Shown in pieces: positions 1-10,764 of a stretch of DNA of 64,000 nucleotides. Under the pieces are notes generated by a model, which was given only the letters and a program-made list of their open reading frames with translations, searched no databases and was not told the origin of the DNA. The position numbers and the translations under genes are program-made. Positions within the stretch are counted from its first letter, which is position 1; each line of letters opens with the position of its first letter. The stretch spans positions 1 to 64,000 of the forward strand of contig NZ_ACZN01000014.1 in assembly GCF_000176135.1 (NCBI RefSeq), read 5' to 3'. This DNA is from Vibrio coralliilyticus ATCC BAA-450. Its GTDB lineage: Bacteria > Pseudomonadota > Gammaproteobacteria > Enterobacterales > Vibrionaceae.

Positions 1-1820
<1,820 letters not shown>

Positions 1821-1998
1821 AGAGTGTTCATTGCCTAAACTAATGGAGCCCACGCGAAAAAAACAGGGCTTAGAGATAAAGGTTTTGTCTGCATGACATA
1901 AGACAAGCATTTAGAGCGGGTCAAACTACTATGCCCCCGTTTTATCGAATGCAGGGAAGTCTAAGAACTAGGGGGACTTTACTATTGGCGGTCATTTC

Positions 1999-3072
1999 TC
2001 AGTGTGTAGGCCGTTGGCGACAAGCCAAGCAGCTTAGCATCAGTATTATGGTCAAAATTGCCACTGCGCCACCATTGTCACCACCGTCGGACGATACTGG
2101 TCCTCTGGCGTCTCCGTAGCTGTGGTAACCATTATGGTCACCGTTTGGATCAAACGTGAGTGCCTGACCGTAAGTCACAATGCTGTTTATCCACGATTCG
2201 TAATAGGCGATTTCAGTAAACACACTGTACTGTTCTTTGAGCTCACACCGCTTGTAACCATATGACGTGATACCGATTTGTTGAACACGCCCTTGCCCAT
2301 TGGTATAGAGAAGCCCTCCACCGCTATCACCAAAGCATGTTCTCCCTCCATATTGTATGCACATCACTTCTGGGTAGTTTCTCTGCCCTAAAACACGTTC
2401 ACATTGTTGTTGGCTACGCAAATTGGCTTGGCTCATTAGCAACGTGTCCGGCTGACTACTTTGGTCATCAATATCTCCCATGCCGATAATAACTCCAGTC
2501 GTCTGCTGGTCATAACTGGCTTTGTCCACCATCGTAGCAATTGGCATCGAACGCACGTTGTCGACAATCGGGTGAGCCAGCTCCAATATTGCAATGTCGC
2601 CATAATAATATGCGTCAATCCCAAACAATTCGTACACATGTACGGCTCTGATTTCCTTCACTTCGTCTCGATAGACATCCCCACGAGAGAAGTTTTTGAC
2701 CACCACTCCGCTCTTCTTCAAATCCAATTGTTTCGCTCCTGTCAGGTGATCTTGAACACAATGCGCCGCCGTCAGAATAAAATGGGAATTAATGATCGAA
2801 CCCCCACATATATCCCGAAAGAACATTGGTGCAGGGAAAACCACCAACCGGGCGTGAAAGTTGTATGTATCCGGATCCGCCACGGTTCCATCAATAATAA
2901 AAGGAGCAACCAATTCACTTCTTAAGGCTGGGGGAACCTCTGTTGCACTATCCGGACGCGTAGCAAAAAGACGTACCTCATCGCTTGGATTGATCTGTTC
3001 ATTACTTACCTGTGCTTGGGTGTTTAAAGATAATAAACCTGTGAACAACAGTAACCCTGGAAACTTCATCAC
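1999..3072 (-). CDS. secreted trypsin-like serine protease with GlyGly-CTERM tail
   Basis: S1-family endopeptidase of 357 residues. Residues 1-21 form a signal peptide ending Thr-Gln-Ala-Gln. The catalytic triad is visible as His104 (TAAHC), Asp159 (GDIAIL) and Ser250 (CFGDSGGG). The C-terminus has a Gly-rich SDGGDNGG segment, a hydrophobic helix (about 335-350) and a basic end, the GlyGly-CTERM pattern. In Vibrio such proteases are exported by the type II system and processed by rhombosortase, so surface anchoring or release is expected. An hrp-like box at 3104-3131 points at this gene, divergent from the acetyltransferase at 3254, so it is probably induced with the T3SS. Family assignment is firm; substrate unknown. 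Confidence 0.92.
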   Translation of the reverse strand: MMKFPGLLLFTGLLSLNTQAQVSNEQINPSDEVRLFATRPDSATEVPPALRSELVAPFIIDGTVADPDTYNFHARLVVFPAPMFFRDICGGSIINSHFILTAAHCVQDHLTGAKQLDLKKSGVVVKNFSRGDVYRDEVKEIRAVHVYELFGIDAYYYGDIAILELAHPIVDNVRSMPIATMVDKASYDQQTTGVIIGMGDIDDQSSQPDTLLMSQANLRSQQQCERVLGQRNYPEVMCIQYGGRTCFGDSGGGLLYTNGQGRVQQIGITSYGYKRCELKEQYSVFTEIAYYESWINSIVTYGQALTFDPNGDHNGYHSYGDARGPVSSDGGDNGGAVAILTIILMLSCLACRQRPTH

Positions 3073-3103
3073 TTTGCCTCTTTGTTTCGGTCATTATCAC
3101 TAG

Positions 3104-3131
3104 TAAGTAGGCAAGCGAGGTGTTCGGTTCC
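3104..3131 (-). promoter_or_regulatory. HrpL-like ECF promoter for the protease gene
   Basis: Minus strand reads GGAACC, 15 bases, CTACTTA, about 30 bases upstream of the start at 3072. It matches the motif shared by eleven other sites in this window. Confidence 0.7.
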
Positions 3132-3190
3132 ATATGAATACGAAAGACATCAATGTTGCGATGCCCCTTGGTAGGTAAGTTTATCGATTG

Positions 3191-3218
3191 GGAACGGATT
3201 GCTCCGGTTTGCCACTGA
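3191..3218 (+). promoter_or_regulatory. HrpL-like ECF promoter for the GNAT gene
   Basis: GGAACG, 15 bases, CCACTGA. It lies 35 bases upstream of the ATG at 3254 and is divergent from the protease promoter. The sixth base of the -35 box is G rather than C/T. Confidence 0.65.
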
Positions 3219-3253
3219 ATGTAAATGACAATACCAAAACAAAGAGATCTTCT

Positions 3254-3814
3254 ATGAATTCATGCGAACCTAAGGTTTACTCCTTCTCTTCTGATACGAC
3301 GGTCACCCAGCAGACATCTGCCAACTGCGAAGCTCAATACGTCATAAGAGCAGCACAAGTTGAACAGTTAGACGTACTCAATGAACTCCTGTGTGCATTA
3401 CATGAAGAGCATCACAGCAAGTCGCCTTGCACTTTTAAGAGTGGTAAAGACGCAGTAAAAGCAAAGGACATCGCCTACTATCTCGTTGAACCCAACCATT
3501 TCGTTTATGCAGCCATCCACTCAAACCAAATCGTCGGATTTATAACTGGCCGGGTATATATACTCAAATCCGCGGCACTCCAATCTAATTGTGTAGGCAA
3601 TATTGATGAAATTTATACCCTCCCTAAATTTCGCCGCCTAGGTATTGCGCAGGCATTAGTACGTCGACTTGAAACCTCCTTTCTTCAACATGGTGCAACT
3701 CATGCGTATCTAGACGTCTGGGCGCAAAATAAGCCTGCTCTTTCGTTTTATGCCATGCAATCTTTTACATCACACACCTACAGTTTGAAAAAAGTATTGG
3801 TAGACCAACCGTGA
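3254..3814 (+). CDS. GNAT-family N-acetyltransferase
   Basis: A 186-residue protein with the acetyl-CoA-binding motif A as RRLGIAQAL after a beta strand (NIDEIYTLP), followed by helix and the WAQN-PALSFY motif B region, so a GNAT fold is clear. The substrate cannot be told. The ATG at 3254 is preferred to a TTG at 3188, because the TTG would overlap the hrp-like box at 3191-3218, which must lie upstream of the transcript. That box places the gene in the putative T3SS regulon. It could modify a secreted or host protein, or simply be a co-regulated housekeeping acetylase; which one is unresolved. Confidence 0.8.
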   Translation: MNSCEPKVYSFSSDTTVTQQTSANCEAQYVIRAAQVEQLDVLNELLCALHEEHHSKSPCTFKSGKDAVKAKDIAYYLVEPNHFVYAAIHSNQIVGFITGRVYILKSAALQSNCVGNIDEIYTLPKFRRLGIAQALVRRLETSFLQHGATHAYLDVWAQNKPALSFYAMQSFTSHTYSLKKVLVDQP

Positions 3815-3863
3815 TATGAGTTCCCTTGCTACCTTCATCTTAGTATCGTATTTCCCCCTGTAA

Positions 3864-4082
3864 TTAAAGGTTGCTGTCGTTCTCAATCGCGACTTGCCAA
3901 AAGTCGTCTGAGAAATGTGTCGGCTGCTCCCGCAGTGTTTCGTCGATCCACACCACAAGATGCTCTGACGTGGATAAAGGTCGACGACATTTGTCATAAG
4001 TACACAAATCCTCTGGATTTGCCGCACACCCAGCTATCAACATCATAACCATTGCAATGATAGTACCTCTTGCTCGATTCAT
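3864..4082 (-). CDS. small lipoprotein, possible T3SS secretin pilotin
   Basis: A 72-residue protein with a lipoprotein signal peptide and lipobox LIAGC (Cys19). The mature part is about 53 residues with two further Cys (CTYDKC). Its ATG overlaps the sctC stop codon (TAATG), so the two are translationally coupled. T3SS secretins usually need a small outer membrane lipoprotein (pilotin), and this is the obvious candidate by position. I see no clear sequence similarity to known pilotins, and it is shorter than the usual 100-150 residues, so the role is inferred. Confidence 0.6.
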   Translation of the reverse strand: MNRARGTIIAMVMMLIAGCAANPEDLCTYDKCRRPLSTSEHLVVWIDETLREQPTHFSDDFWQVAIENDSNL

Positions 4083-6142
4083 TACGTTCCTTTGGCTTTT
4101 ACATGCAATTCGGGGGCTTTCTGAGTTTCATTTGTTTTGCTCGGTTTTGTGACAACAAAAATCTCTGCCTTCTCGCCAGGCTCTAGCAAGGTTGAAGGCC
4201 AAGCAGAGACCGCCAACACACCTTGACTCGCACAATTTTTCTCATCATACCGTTGACGCCCTGATGATGGGTTATAGATTGTCCCAGCTATAATATTAAA
4301 CTCGGGCCCAATGTACTGATCATCTTTTGCAAACTTTGTCAAAATGACGTCTTTACGACAGTGCGGCTCGGCCAGTTTGCCTTTTTCAAATCCATTGGGG
4401 ATGTAGCCTTTGATCAAGCTTCTCAATGCATCTCCAACGTCCACCTTCAGTGCTTCTTGCTTACCGTGTCGGCGGCGCTTTATTTCTTCTTGAGCGTTCG
4501 CGACAACATCCCGATCTTCGTCAAATTGAACGTAGTCTTTTACGTCTTGAGTCATCGAGCTGTCGAGTATCCTAGGGGTTAAAATGAACAGTCGTACCCG
4601 TTTGGTCCTAGCCTCTTTTTGAACCTGAAACAAGCTACCCAGTAGCGGAATATCGCCCAAAACTGGGACTTTGCTCGTGCTCCTCGTGTTCTCTGACACA
4701 TTAAATCCACCAAAAACCAAGGATTGTTCGGGGGTAACCAGAGCTTGGGTGCTGATCGTGCTTCGGTTCACTGACGGTGTTTCTTTATCTTCTTCTTCGA
4801 AAATATTGCCGTCCTCAATATCGACATTCAGTTGGATTGTCGTTTTGCCCCCACCAGTGAGTATGCGTGGGACCACTTGCAGCCCCGTTCCCGCCGTTAC
4901 TTCCCTCACATCGACCACTCGTTCTCCTTCGGTTTGGATAAATGCCGTCTCACTTGAGTCAATCACAGCGGGCTGATTGGCCATTGTCAGCACAGATGGA
5001 TTAGCAAGAACGGTTGCTTTCCCTTTCATTTCAAGTGCTTGAAGCTCAGCATAAAAGCGGCCTTTGTCTTGGATGAATAAGGTAGCAGTCTGCACCCCTC
5101 CTTGAGGCATCATCGACCCCAAACTAAAGTCATTCTTTTGATATCCCCAATTCACGCCGATCTGTGACAACTGTTTTCGCTCAATGTCGAGAATAATGGC
5201 ATCAATTTCGACCATACGACTGGGCTTATCCAGCTTCTCAATTAGACGTTGATACATACTTCTTTTGGCTAGGTCATCATAGATCAAGACACTATTACTT
5301 CGTACATCAGCGCTAACGTTATTCACTGAATTCGTCTCCGGGGCACGGCTTCCTCCCATGATATACGGGGAAATATCCATCTGATCGCCCCCTTCAATGG
5401 ACTGTGTCTGACGAAGGATCCGCTCTTGGTTGAGGTTGTATAGATGCTCTACCTCATTCAACGCTGGGTTGCGGTCTTGTGACAATAACTCTTTGATTAA
5501 GCTTGTAACGCCAGGGATAACGATATGCTCGTTTCGGTAACGCACCTCTCTGTCGGTCACAGAGGCATATTTAAGCGGAAAAACCATCACTTCTTGTTGT
5601 TTTTTGGACTTTTTCTTTTTGTTCATTGCTCTCAGAGAGGGGCGACTGAACTTCTTGACCAAATCAACATATCTTTTGGGGCCGGACACCAATACTATCC
5701 CTTCATCGGGTAATTCTCCCCAGCCAAAGCGGGGATCCAGCAAGCCGATGTTTTCTAAGGCCAGCTTCAAATCATGCGTGGAAGACTCCGCCACGTCCAA
5801 TCGATACACTTGATGATCTTGGCTCTCTGTGATGTACAACGTGTTACTATACAAAAACCAGTTAAACCCATATTCAAGCCCAAGCCGATTCAAAAATGCC
5901 GCTGCACTGTTGGTACGAATTCGGCTGTTTACTTTTCCCGATAGTTTCGTGTCAATGACTAATTGAACCCCAAAACTACGCGCAAAATCTTTCAATACTT
6001 TACCGATGAATACATCATCAGCTCTATAGGAATATGGGCTTTGTCGGAAAGTCCCCTGAGGTTTCCCTTGTACTTGGCTGGTCCCAAAACACATAAACAA
6101 CATGAGTACAACAGCCAACAAGGTTCTGCTTGAATAGTTCAT
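4082..6142 (-). CDS. sctC: type III secretion outer membrane secretin SctC (HrcC/YscC type)
   Basis: 686 residues, forming the outer membrane ring of the T3SS injectisome. A signal peptide (about 1-26) is followed by the N0 domain typical of T3SS secretins (SPYSYRADDV, then FARSFGVQL), the N1 region with a lysine-rich linker (NKKKKSKK), a conserved VFPLKYASVTDR block, and the secretin core. The core ends in VPVLGDIPLLGSLFQ near residue 500. A tail of about 140 residues follows, longer than in many SctC proteins and a plausible pilotin-binding region. It is followed by the coupled lipoprotein at 3864-4082 and lies beside the end of the Tad operon, which has its own secretin (rcpA). No hrp-like box was found directly upstream, so it may be transcribed with the tad genes. 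Confidence 0.92.
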   Translation of the reverse strand: MNYSSRTLLAVVLMLFMCFGTSQVQGKPQGTFRQSPYSYRADDVFIGKVLKDFARSFGVQLVIDTKLSGKVNSRIRTNSAAAFLNRLGLEYGFNWFLYSNTLYITESQDHQVYRLDVAESSTHDLKLALENIGLLDPRFGWGELPDEGIVLVSGPKRYVDLVKKFSRPSLRAMNKKKKSKKQQEVMVFPLKYASVTDREVRYRNEHIVIPGVTSLIKELLSQDRNPALNEVEHLYNLNQERILRQTQSIEGGDQMDISPYIMGGSRAPETNSVNNVSADVRSNSVLIYDDLAKRSMYQRLIEKLDKPSRMVEIDAIILDIERKQLSQIGVNWGYQKNDFSLGSMMPQGGVQTATLFIQDKGRFYAELQALEMKGKATVLANPSVLTMANQPAVIDSSETAFIQTEGERVVDVREVTAGTGLQVVPRILTGGGKTTIQLNVDIEDGNIFEEEDKETPSVNRSTISTQALVTPEQSLVFGGFNVSENTRSTSKVPVLGDIPLLGSLFQVQKEARTKRVRLFILTPRILDSSMTQDVKDYVQFDEDRDVVANAQEEIKRRRHGKQEALKVDVGDALRSLIKGYIPNGFEKGKLAEPHCRKDVILTKFAKDDQYIGPEFNIIAGTIYNPSSGRQRYDEKNCASQGVLAVSAWPSTLLEPGEKAEIFVVTKPSKTNETQKAPELHVKAKGT

Positions 6143-6209
6143 ACGCTAGACATTACCCATGCTCATATGAGCGCGAAAGTGAAAACGATACTGATCACCT
6201 ACCTAGCCC

Positions 6210-6830
6210 CTATTGAGGTGTAGCTCGGACTTTTATCTCTACACGTCGATTTTTTTGGCGGCCGTCTTTAGTTTCATTTGAATATTTAGGGGACAACTGC
6301 CCGGCGGTGGAAGCAGTAATGAGCTCTGATGAATAACCGATTGCCACCAAATACTCTTTCACTGCATTGGCTCGTTTGAGCGCTAGAGCCTTGTTGTTCG
6401 CGCGATTCCCTGTACTGTCGGTGTGCCCTTCTACCCTCAATGGAAGCGGCTTTTGACCGATTGTCCCCATCAATTGATTAAGCTGCTGTTTCGCTCGTGC
6501 CCCCACTGTAAATGAATTTAGCCCAAAATACACAGTGGACACTCGATCACTGTTCGTATCCAGCGGCTCATAGCGTGTATAGCTATCACAGATACTTTCT
6601 TGTGTTTGAACGCGTTTCTTTGACGCCAATCGGTCTCGAGTCGAGTGACCTGCTTCGACCAGAACTACAACGTTTTCCTCCGAGTTTAGAGCGACTCTTT
6701 TTTCCGATTCTAGTGATATCTGATATTCATACTCGCCAGAATCCGTCATGCAGACAAATGTCTCTTCTTGTTCTTTCGCCCAAACCCAAGGCGTCACTAT
6801 GATGCACATAGCGATAGTAAGTTTTTTCAT
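6210..6830 (-). CDS. OmpA-family C-terminal domain protein of the tad locus
   Basis: 206 residues: signal peptide (about 1-18), a short periplasmic N-terminal region, then an OmpA-type peptidoglycan-binding domain (about 95-205) with the VEGHTDSTG, NKALALKRA and KNRRVEIKV motifs. OmpA-like proteins end many Vibrio-type tad operons and are thought to fix the machine to the cell wall. The ATG at 6830 follows the tadG stop (6834) by only 3 bases, showing operon membership. It lies directly before sctC, so it could serve either envelope complex. Confidence 0.85.
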   Translation of the reverse strand: MKKLTIAMCIIVTPWVWAKEQEETFVCMTDSGEYEYQISLESEKRVALNSEENVVVLVEAGHSTRDRLASKKRVQTQESICDSYTRYEPLDTNSDRVSTVYFGLNSFTVGARAKQQLNQLMGTIGQKPLPLRVEGHTDSTGNRANNKALALKRANAVKEYLVAIGYSSELITASTAGQLSPKYSNETKDGRQKNRRVEIKVRATPQ

Positions 6831-6833
6831 CAA

Positions 6834-8057
6834 TTAATCTCTTCTCGTTGCCAGATGGCCGACTTCTTCTCTGATCAAAAACATGATTTGTTCAAATAAT
6901 TCATCGGTATTTTCAGCTTTAAATACATTATCTTCGCCTACGCAACGTACCATGGCAGGATTCATGCTCGGTTCGAAATCAAATCCAATAAATGCCAGCC
7001 GAGCAGATACATCACGTCCATTCGCGGAGGGTCGCCCCTCTAAGCGACTAATTATGTCTCGACACATTCCTGCGTTTACCAGTCCGTTAGTGTGGTTCAA
7101 ATTGTTATCCTGACCGTCACTGATCACAATCAATATTTGCCGATTGTTACTACCATGATCTAGTAGTCGGGCACCACTCATCACCGCTTGGTACGAAGCC
7201 GTCCCACCTCTTGCGGTAAATCTATCAACCGTACGATTAAAAGTTGAATAATCATCAGTAAGGGGCACATCATGAAAGCCAGCAGAATTACTGATGCTTG
7301 GTGGCCGACAGGACTTCGTTTCCCACATTCGTGCAACTGTCCTACTGTAGTCCACCACACCTAATAACCCCTGCTTCTCTAGATTATTTACAGCGCACAA
7401 CTCGTTCCTATAGGTCAACGCGTTAAACCCAGACACGCCCACGCTGCTGTTATAGCGTTGAGAGTCGAAATTGTAAGGTGCAAGTTCAACTGTCACTTTT
7501 TCTAATATATCGATCAAGTCGCGATATTTAGGCTGACTACCCCCAGTCCAAGGACTTGCCATAGAGCCTGAAAAATCCGCAGCAAATACGATATCAACTG
7601 CATTACTTTGATATTTTCTGGCTTTAGCTCCTCCTTGAGAACGCCACACTTCTGGTACTTCTACCTCAGGGGAGCCTCCACCAAACCAAGGCGTCTGATC
7701 TGCGGAGACTCTAACACTGTACTGCGTATATCGTGCTTCTCCTCGACCGGAACCCTGACGGCACTCAGGCATATCGTCACATTCCAATCGTTCGATACCC
7801 AATATAGTGACGTCGCTGTCCTCAACAGGTAAGTACTCTTCGATATAGGCTTGCACAATCGTTTTATTTTCATCCGACATAGCATGCTCATCATCTCGAG
7901 CTGAGAGCGCCAAGGCAGCCGCCTCTGATGCATCTTCTATTCTGGCTTTTGACTGTATCGCACGCGCACCATCGCTCCCTAAGGCGAAGACACCAAATAA
8001 AAGTGGAATGAGCATGGCAAACAGAATAGATGCATGCCCTTGTTGTTTATGATGCAT
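6834..8057 (-). CDS. tadG: TadG-like pilus assembly protein with von Willebrand A domain
   Basis: About 407 residues. The N-terminal TadE/G-like membrane segment (HASILFAMLIPLLFGVFALG) is followed by a small domain and a vWA domain from about residue 155 with the MIDAS motif DFSGSM and a downstream ISDGQDN. TadG proteins are envelope components of the Tad secretion machine, and the vWA type is common in Vibrio. An upstream GTG (8060) is possible, but ATG 8057 fits. The tadF stop at 8061 is 3 bases away. Confidence 0.88.
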   Translation of the reverse strand: MHHKQQGHASILFAMLIPLLFGVFALGSDGARAIQSKARIEDASEAAALALSARDDEHAMSDENKTIVQAYIEEYLPVEDSDVTILGIERLECDDMPECRQGSGRGEARYTQYSVRVSADQTPWFGGGSPEVEVPEVWRSQGGAKARKYQSNAVDIVFAADFSGSMASPWTGGSQPKYRDLIDILEKVTVELAPYNFDSQRYNSSVGVSGFNALTYRNELCAVNNLEKQGLLGVVDYSRTVARMWETKSCRPPSISNSAGFHDVPLTDDYSTFNRTVDRFTARGGTASYQAVMSGARLLDHGSNNRQILIVISDGQDNNLNHTNGLVNAGMCRDIISRLEGRPSANGRDVSARLAFIGFDFEPSMNPAMVRCVGEDNVFKAENTDELFEQIMFLIREEVGHLATRRD

Positions 8058-8060
8058 CAC

Positions 8061-8582
8061 TTACCTCCCGATCAAGATGGATGAGGAACTCACAATCTGA
8101 TATTCCTGTCCTAACAAACTGCCAATCCAGTTATCGGTCTCATAACAAATTGTCACGCGGTATAACGGGGCTTGTCGGTCCCAAGTCGTCAACACCGATA
8201 AGTTATCTAGTCGTTCTAGACCATTGGGTTGACAGGCTGCCGGACCAAATCGGTCAGTATGTGCTTGAGGGTCATAGGTTCGCGCTTCAACTACCACTGC
8301 CAACTTATTTGAATCAAACGCACCGACCGTTCGAGACAAGGAATTGGTCGCGATGTTGGACAAAACCAAAGCGTCCTCTTGAGTGATACTCAGTCCTGCC
8401 TCGTACAACTGCGTTCGCTCTTTGAGAATGTTGACTAAGGAATAAGACAGTCTGTCCAGTTTACCTTTTGTTGACATTTTTATGATGATGTCACCGCTGA
8501 ATGCCCACACAAAGCTCAACATGACACCTATGAGGGCAAATTCAACCGTAAAGCTTCCCTCTTGTTTAGATTTCAAATGCAT
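8061..8582 (-). CDS. tadF: TadF-like minor pseudopilin
   Basis: 173 residues with a short basic leader and pseudopilin motif QEGSFTVEFALIG near the N-terminus, where the Glu after a small residue marks a TadV processing site. The rest is periplasmic. It follows tadE with a short overlap (tadE ends at 8566) and precedes tadG. In Aggregatibacter TadE and TadF are processed minor pilins that help start Flp pilus assembly. Confidence 0.85.
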   Translation of the reverse strand: MHLKSKQEGSFTVEFALIGVMLSFVWAFSGDIIIKMSTKGKLDRLSYSLVNILKERTQLYEAGLSITQEDALVLSNIATNSLSRTVGAFDSNKLAVVVEARTYDPQAHTDRFGPAACQPNGLERLDNLSVLTTWDRQAPLYRVTICYETDNWIGSLLGQEYQIVSSSSILIGR

Positions 8583-9060
8583 CACGTTCGTATTCCTGAA
8601 TCACTATGGCTTCTCGGCTGAAAATGTTACTGGTATCCAAGAAATAGCTGGAGAATGAGTAAAAGTCGTAGTCAATGCGATACACCGCAATCGCTTGCAT
8701 TGTCTCATTTCCACATTCAAACACCACTTCCCCATCGGGCACTAGGCAAGGCTTTTCCAATTGCTCTAACTCTCCCACCGAGTCAAGGTATTGTATCGAC
8801 AGTTTAAATTGACTAGGGTCGACCAGACTGCCCCACACACTAGACGCTTCCGACAAAGCCTGTGTAAACACTTGGCGGTAATCTTCTGCCTGTACCTTGG
8901 ATTCACGTACCGACTCAGACAGCACCACATCACATACAGCAGACACGAACGACATGTAGCTCATCTCTACCCAACCCATGCAGATTGCCCAAAACAGCAT
9001 AAACCCGAGGGCAAATTCGACGGACGCGACGCCTCGGATACGGTGTAGACTGACTCTCAT
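8566..9060 (-). CDS. tadE: TadE-like minor pseudopilin
   Basis: 164 residues, with the class IVb pseudopilin signature RGVASVEFALGFMLF at residues 9-23 and a mostly periplasmic remainder. Its ATG overlaps the tadD stop (ATGA), so translation is coupled. Expected to be cleaved by the prepilin peptidase at 37347-37775 and to assist Flp assembly. Confidence 0.87.
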   Translation of the reverse strand: MRVSLHRIRGVASVEFALGFMLFWAICMGWVEMSYMSFVSAVCDVVLSESVRESKVQAEDYRQVFTQALSEASSVWGSLVDPSQFKLSIQYLDSVGELEQLEKPCLVPDGEVVFECGNETMQAIAVYRIDYDFYSFSSYFLDTSNIFSREAIVIQEYERDAFEI

Positions 9061-9899
9061 CTGCTCTCCTCTCCATTATATGCACGTATCCATTTCGCAG
9101 GTTGAACCGAACTCAACACCTGATATTTCTGCGCAATCTCTCTATCCGAATATTGGGGCCTTAAGACTTTTCTCATTAAATTGATGTCTCCGTTTTTCAC
9201 CAACGCGAGGACCAAGTTTGCTTCTACTTTCTCATCCGCTTGCCCATTGACATACAAAGGCAGCAACATATCAATAGCCCGCTCAAATTTTCCTTCCAAC
9301 AGATACAGCAATGCTAAGTTGTTTTTAACCTTGACATCGTCATAGAGGTTTTTACGCGCTACATGAAAGTAATGTCGTGCTTCGTAGATATTGCCCTCTT
9401 CCGCGTATATCACACCGATCAAATTGGCGATCTCTGCGTCTTGTTTGTTCATCTGAAATGCTTGAAGTGCTGATGACAACGCTGCATCGCTGTTACCCAT
9501 GGCTAACTCAGCATTCGCCTGTATAAACAACCAATTAGTCTTCACTTCATCGTGTCCCCAGCTTTCCCATGACACTTGCTCAGTCACCATATCCCAAGGA
9601 GAGCTGCTCGGCTGCTTTTTACGCGCTGTCTGCTCATTAGTGCTCTGCGTCAGTGGCCTGATGGTGAATAATGCTGAGTCCGGGTCACCATAGTCTAAGT
9701 AGGCTTGAGCGAGTTTGGCACGTATTGCCGAATGTTCCGAGTCCTTAAGTTGTGCCTTGTAGAAGTCAATAAGGCCCGGATAATTTTTTGTTTTGATCAG
9801 CATACTTTCCTGAGCTACCGACTCATTGAAGTTGGAAGAAGCACTGCAGCCCGAAATAATCACCGTCAATATCAATCCAGTCAGTTTATATTTGGCCAT
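9057..9899 (-). CDS. tadD: TadD TPR-repeat outer membrane lipoprotein
   Basis: 280 residues with a lipobox (VIISGCSAS, Cys18) and several tetratricopeptide-like repeats between about residues 40 and 250 (AKLAQAYLDYGD, NLIGVIYAEEGN, NNLALLYLLEGK). TadD lipoproteins act like PilF/pilotins in the Tad system, helping the RcpA secretin. The gene overlaps tadC and tadE. Confidence 0.9.
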   Translation of the reverse strand: MAKYKLTGLILTVIISGCSASSNFNESVAQESMLIKTKNYPGLIDFYKAQLKDSEHSAIRAKLAQAYLDYGDPDSALFTIRPLTQSTNEQTARKKQPSSSPWDMVTEQVSWESWGHDEVKTNWLFIQANAELAMGNSDAALSSALQAFQMNKQDAEIANLIGVIYAEEGNIYEARHYFHVARKNLYDDVKVKNNLALLYLLEGKFERAIDMLLPLYVNGQADEKVEANLVLALVKNGDINLMRKVLRPQYSDREIAQKYQVLSSVQPAKWIRAYNGEESR

Positions 9900-10764
9900 A
9901 CATCAACCTCATGATGCCGGGTGCTGCGATCAAGATAACTATCGGTATTAGAATAAAAAGAATAAGCGGGACAGACATTTTGGCGGACAACTTACCAATT
10001 TTTTCTTCAAGCGCTAACACTCTCACCTCTCGGATATCGCTTGCTAAATTGTTCAAAACTGAGTAAATCGCACTGCCGTATCGTAAACTTTGTTTCAGTG
10101 TCATAACAAAGCTACGTACTTCCGTTGCTGGAAAGCGTTGATAAAGCTCATCTAGAGCTTGATCAAGGCCAACTAAACGTGAGCGCTCGTTGACGATGTT
10201 CATGGTATGCCCCAGATCTTTGTCTAGTGCAGATAATTCTGACGAGAGGTATTGAATAGAAGCCTCCACAGTCATTCCGGTCTGAACACACATCGCCATC
10301 AGATCCAATAAGTAAGGCAGTTGATTCGAAATCTTGTCCTGCAAAACCTTACGCCGGTGCTCAAGATACAAATCGGGAACGACGATTACGGCTATTAACC
10401 ATAATGCAATGATGGCGAGCTGTTTCATGGAGGTAATACCAAGCGTTGAACTGTAAAGGGCGACAACTCCTACAAAAGCCGTGGTGTATTTTACGGGCAG
10501 GTAAAAGCCTGCCCAGCGATTGTTGTAGATGCCAGCTCTCTCAAGTTTCTGCTCCATATCGCCGTTTTCCTGGTACAAAAAGCCATACCAGCGAGTTTCT
10601 CGGTTTAGTTGATCCTCTTCATGTGCAACACGATCTGCCGCTCCTCCAATGGATAAGGCGCGAAATTTCTTCTTCTTAGCCATAGTCTTGAAGAACAGCA
10701 CCCCCAAAAAAAGCACGCCAGCTGAGACAGCAACTAGTGAAATAAAAAGAACTATTCTTTCCAT
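9886..10764 (-). CDS. tadC: TadC inner membrane platform protein
   Basis: 292 residues, with an N-terminal transmembrane helix, a central pair near 90-130 and a C-terminal helix pair, and a cytoplasmic T2SF (GspF-like) domain around 150-260 (LPYLLDLMAMCVQTGMTVE). With TadB it forms the platform on which the TadA motor acts. Adjacent to tadB with no gap. Confidence 0.92.
   Translation of the reverse strand: MERIVLFISLVAVSAGVLFLGVLFFKTMAKKKKFRALSIGGAADRVAHEEDQLNRETRWYGFLYQENGDMEQKLERAGIYNNRWAGFYLPVKYTTAFVGVVALYSSTLGITSMKQLAIIALWLIAVIVVPDLYLEHRRKVLQDKISNQLPYLLDLMAMCVQTGMTVEASIQYLSSELSALDKDLGHTMNIVNERSRLVGLDQALDELYQRFPATEVRSFVMTLKQSLRYGSAIYSVLNNLASDIREVRVLALEEKIGKLSAKMSVPLILFILIPIVILIAAPGIMRLMYGQI

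Noticed and set aside
6143..6209. Promoter for sctC
   Set aside because: No hrp-like or other convincing promoter was seen in this short gap, so sctC may be read from the tad operon.
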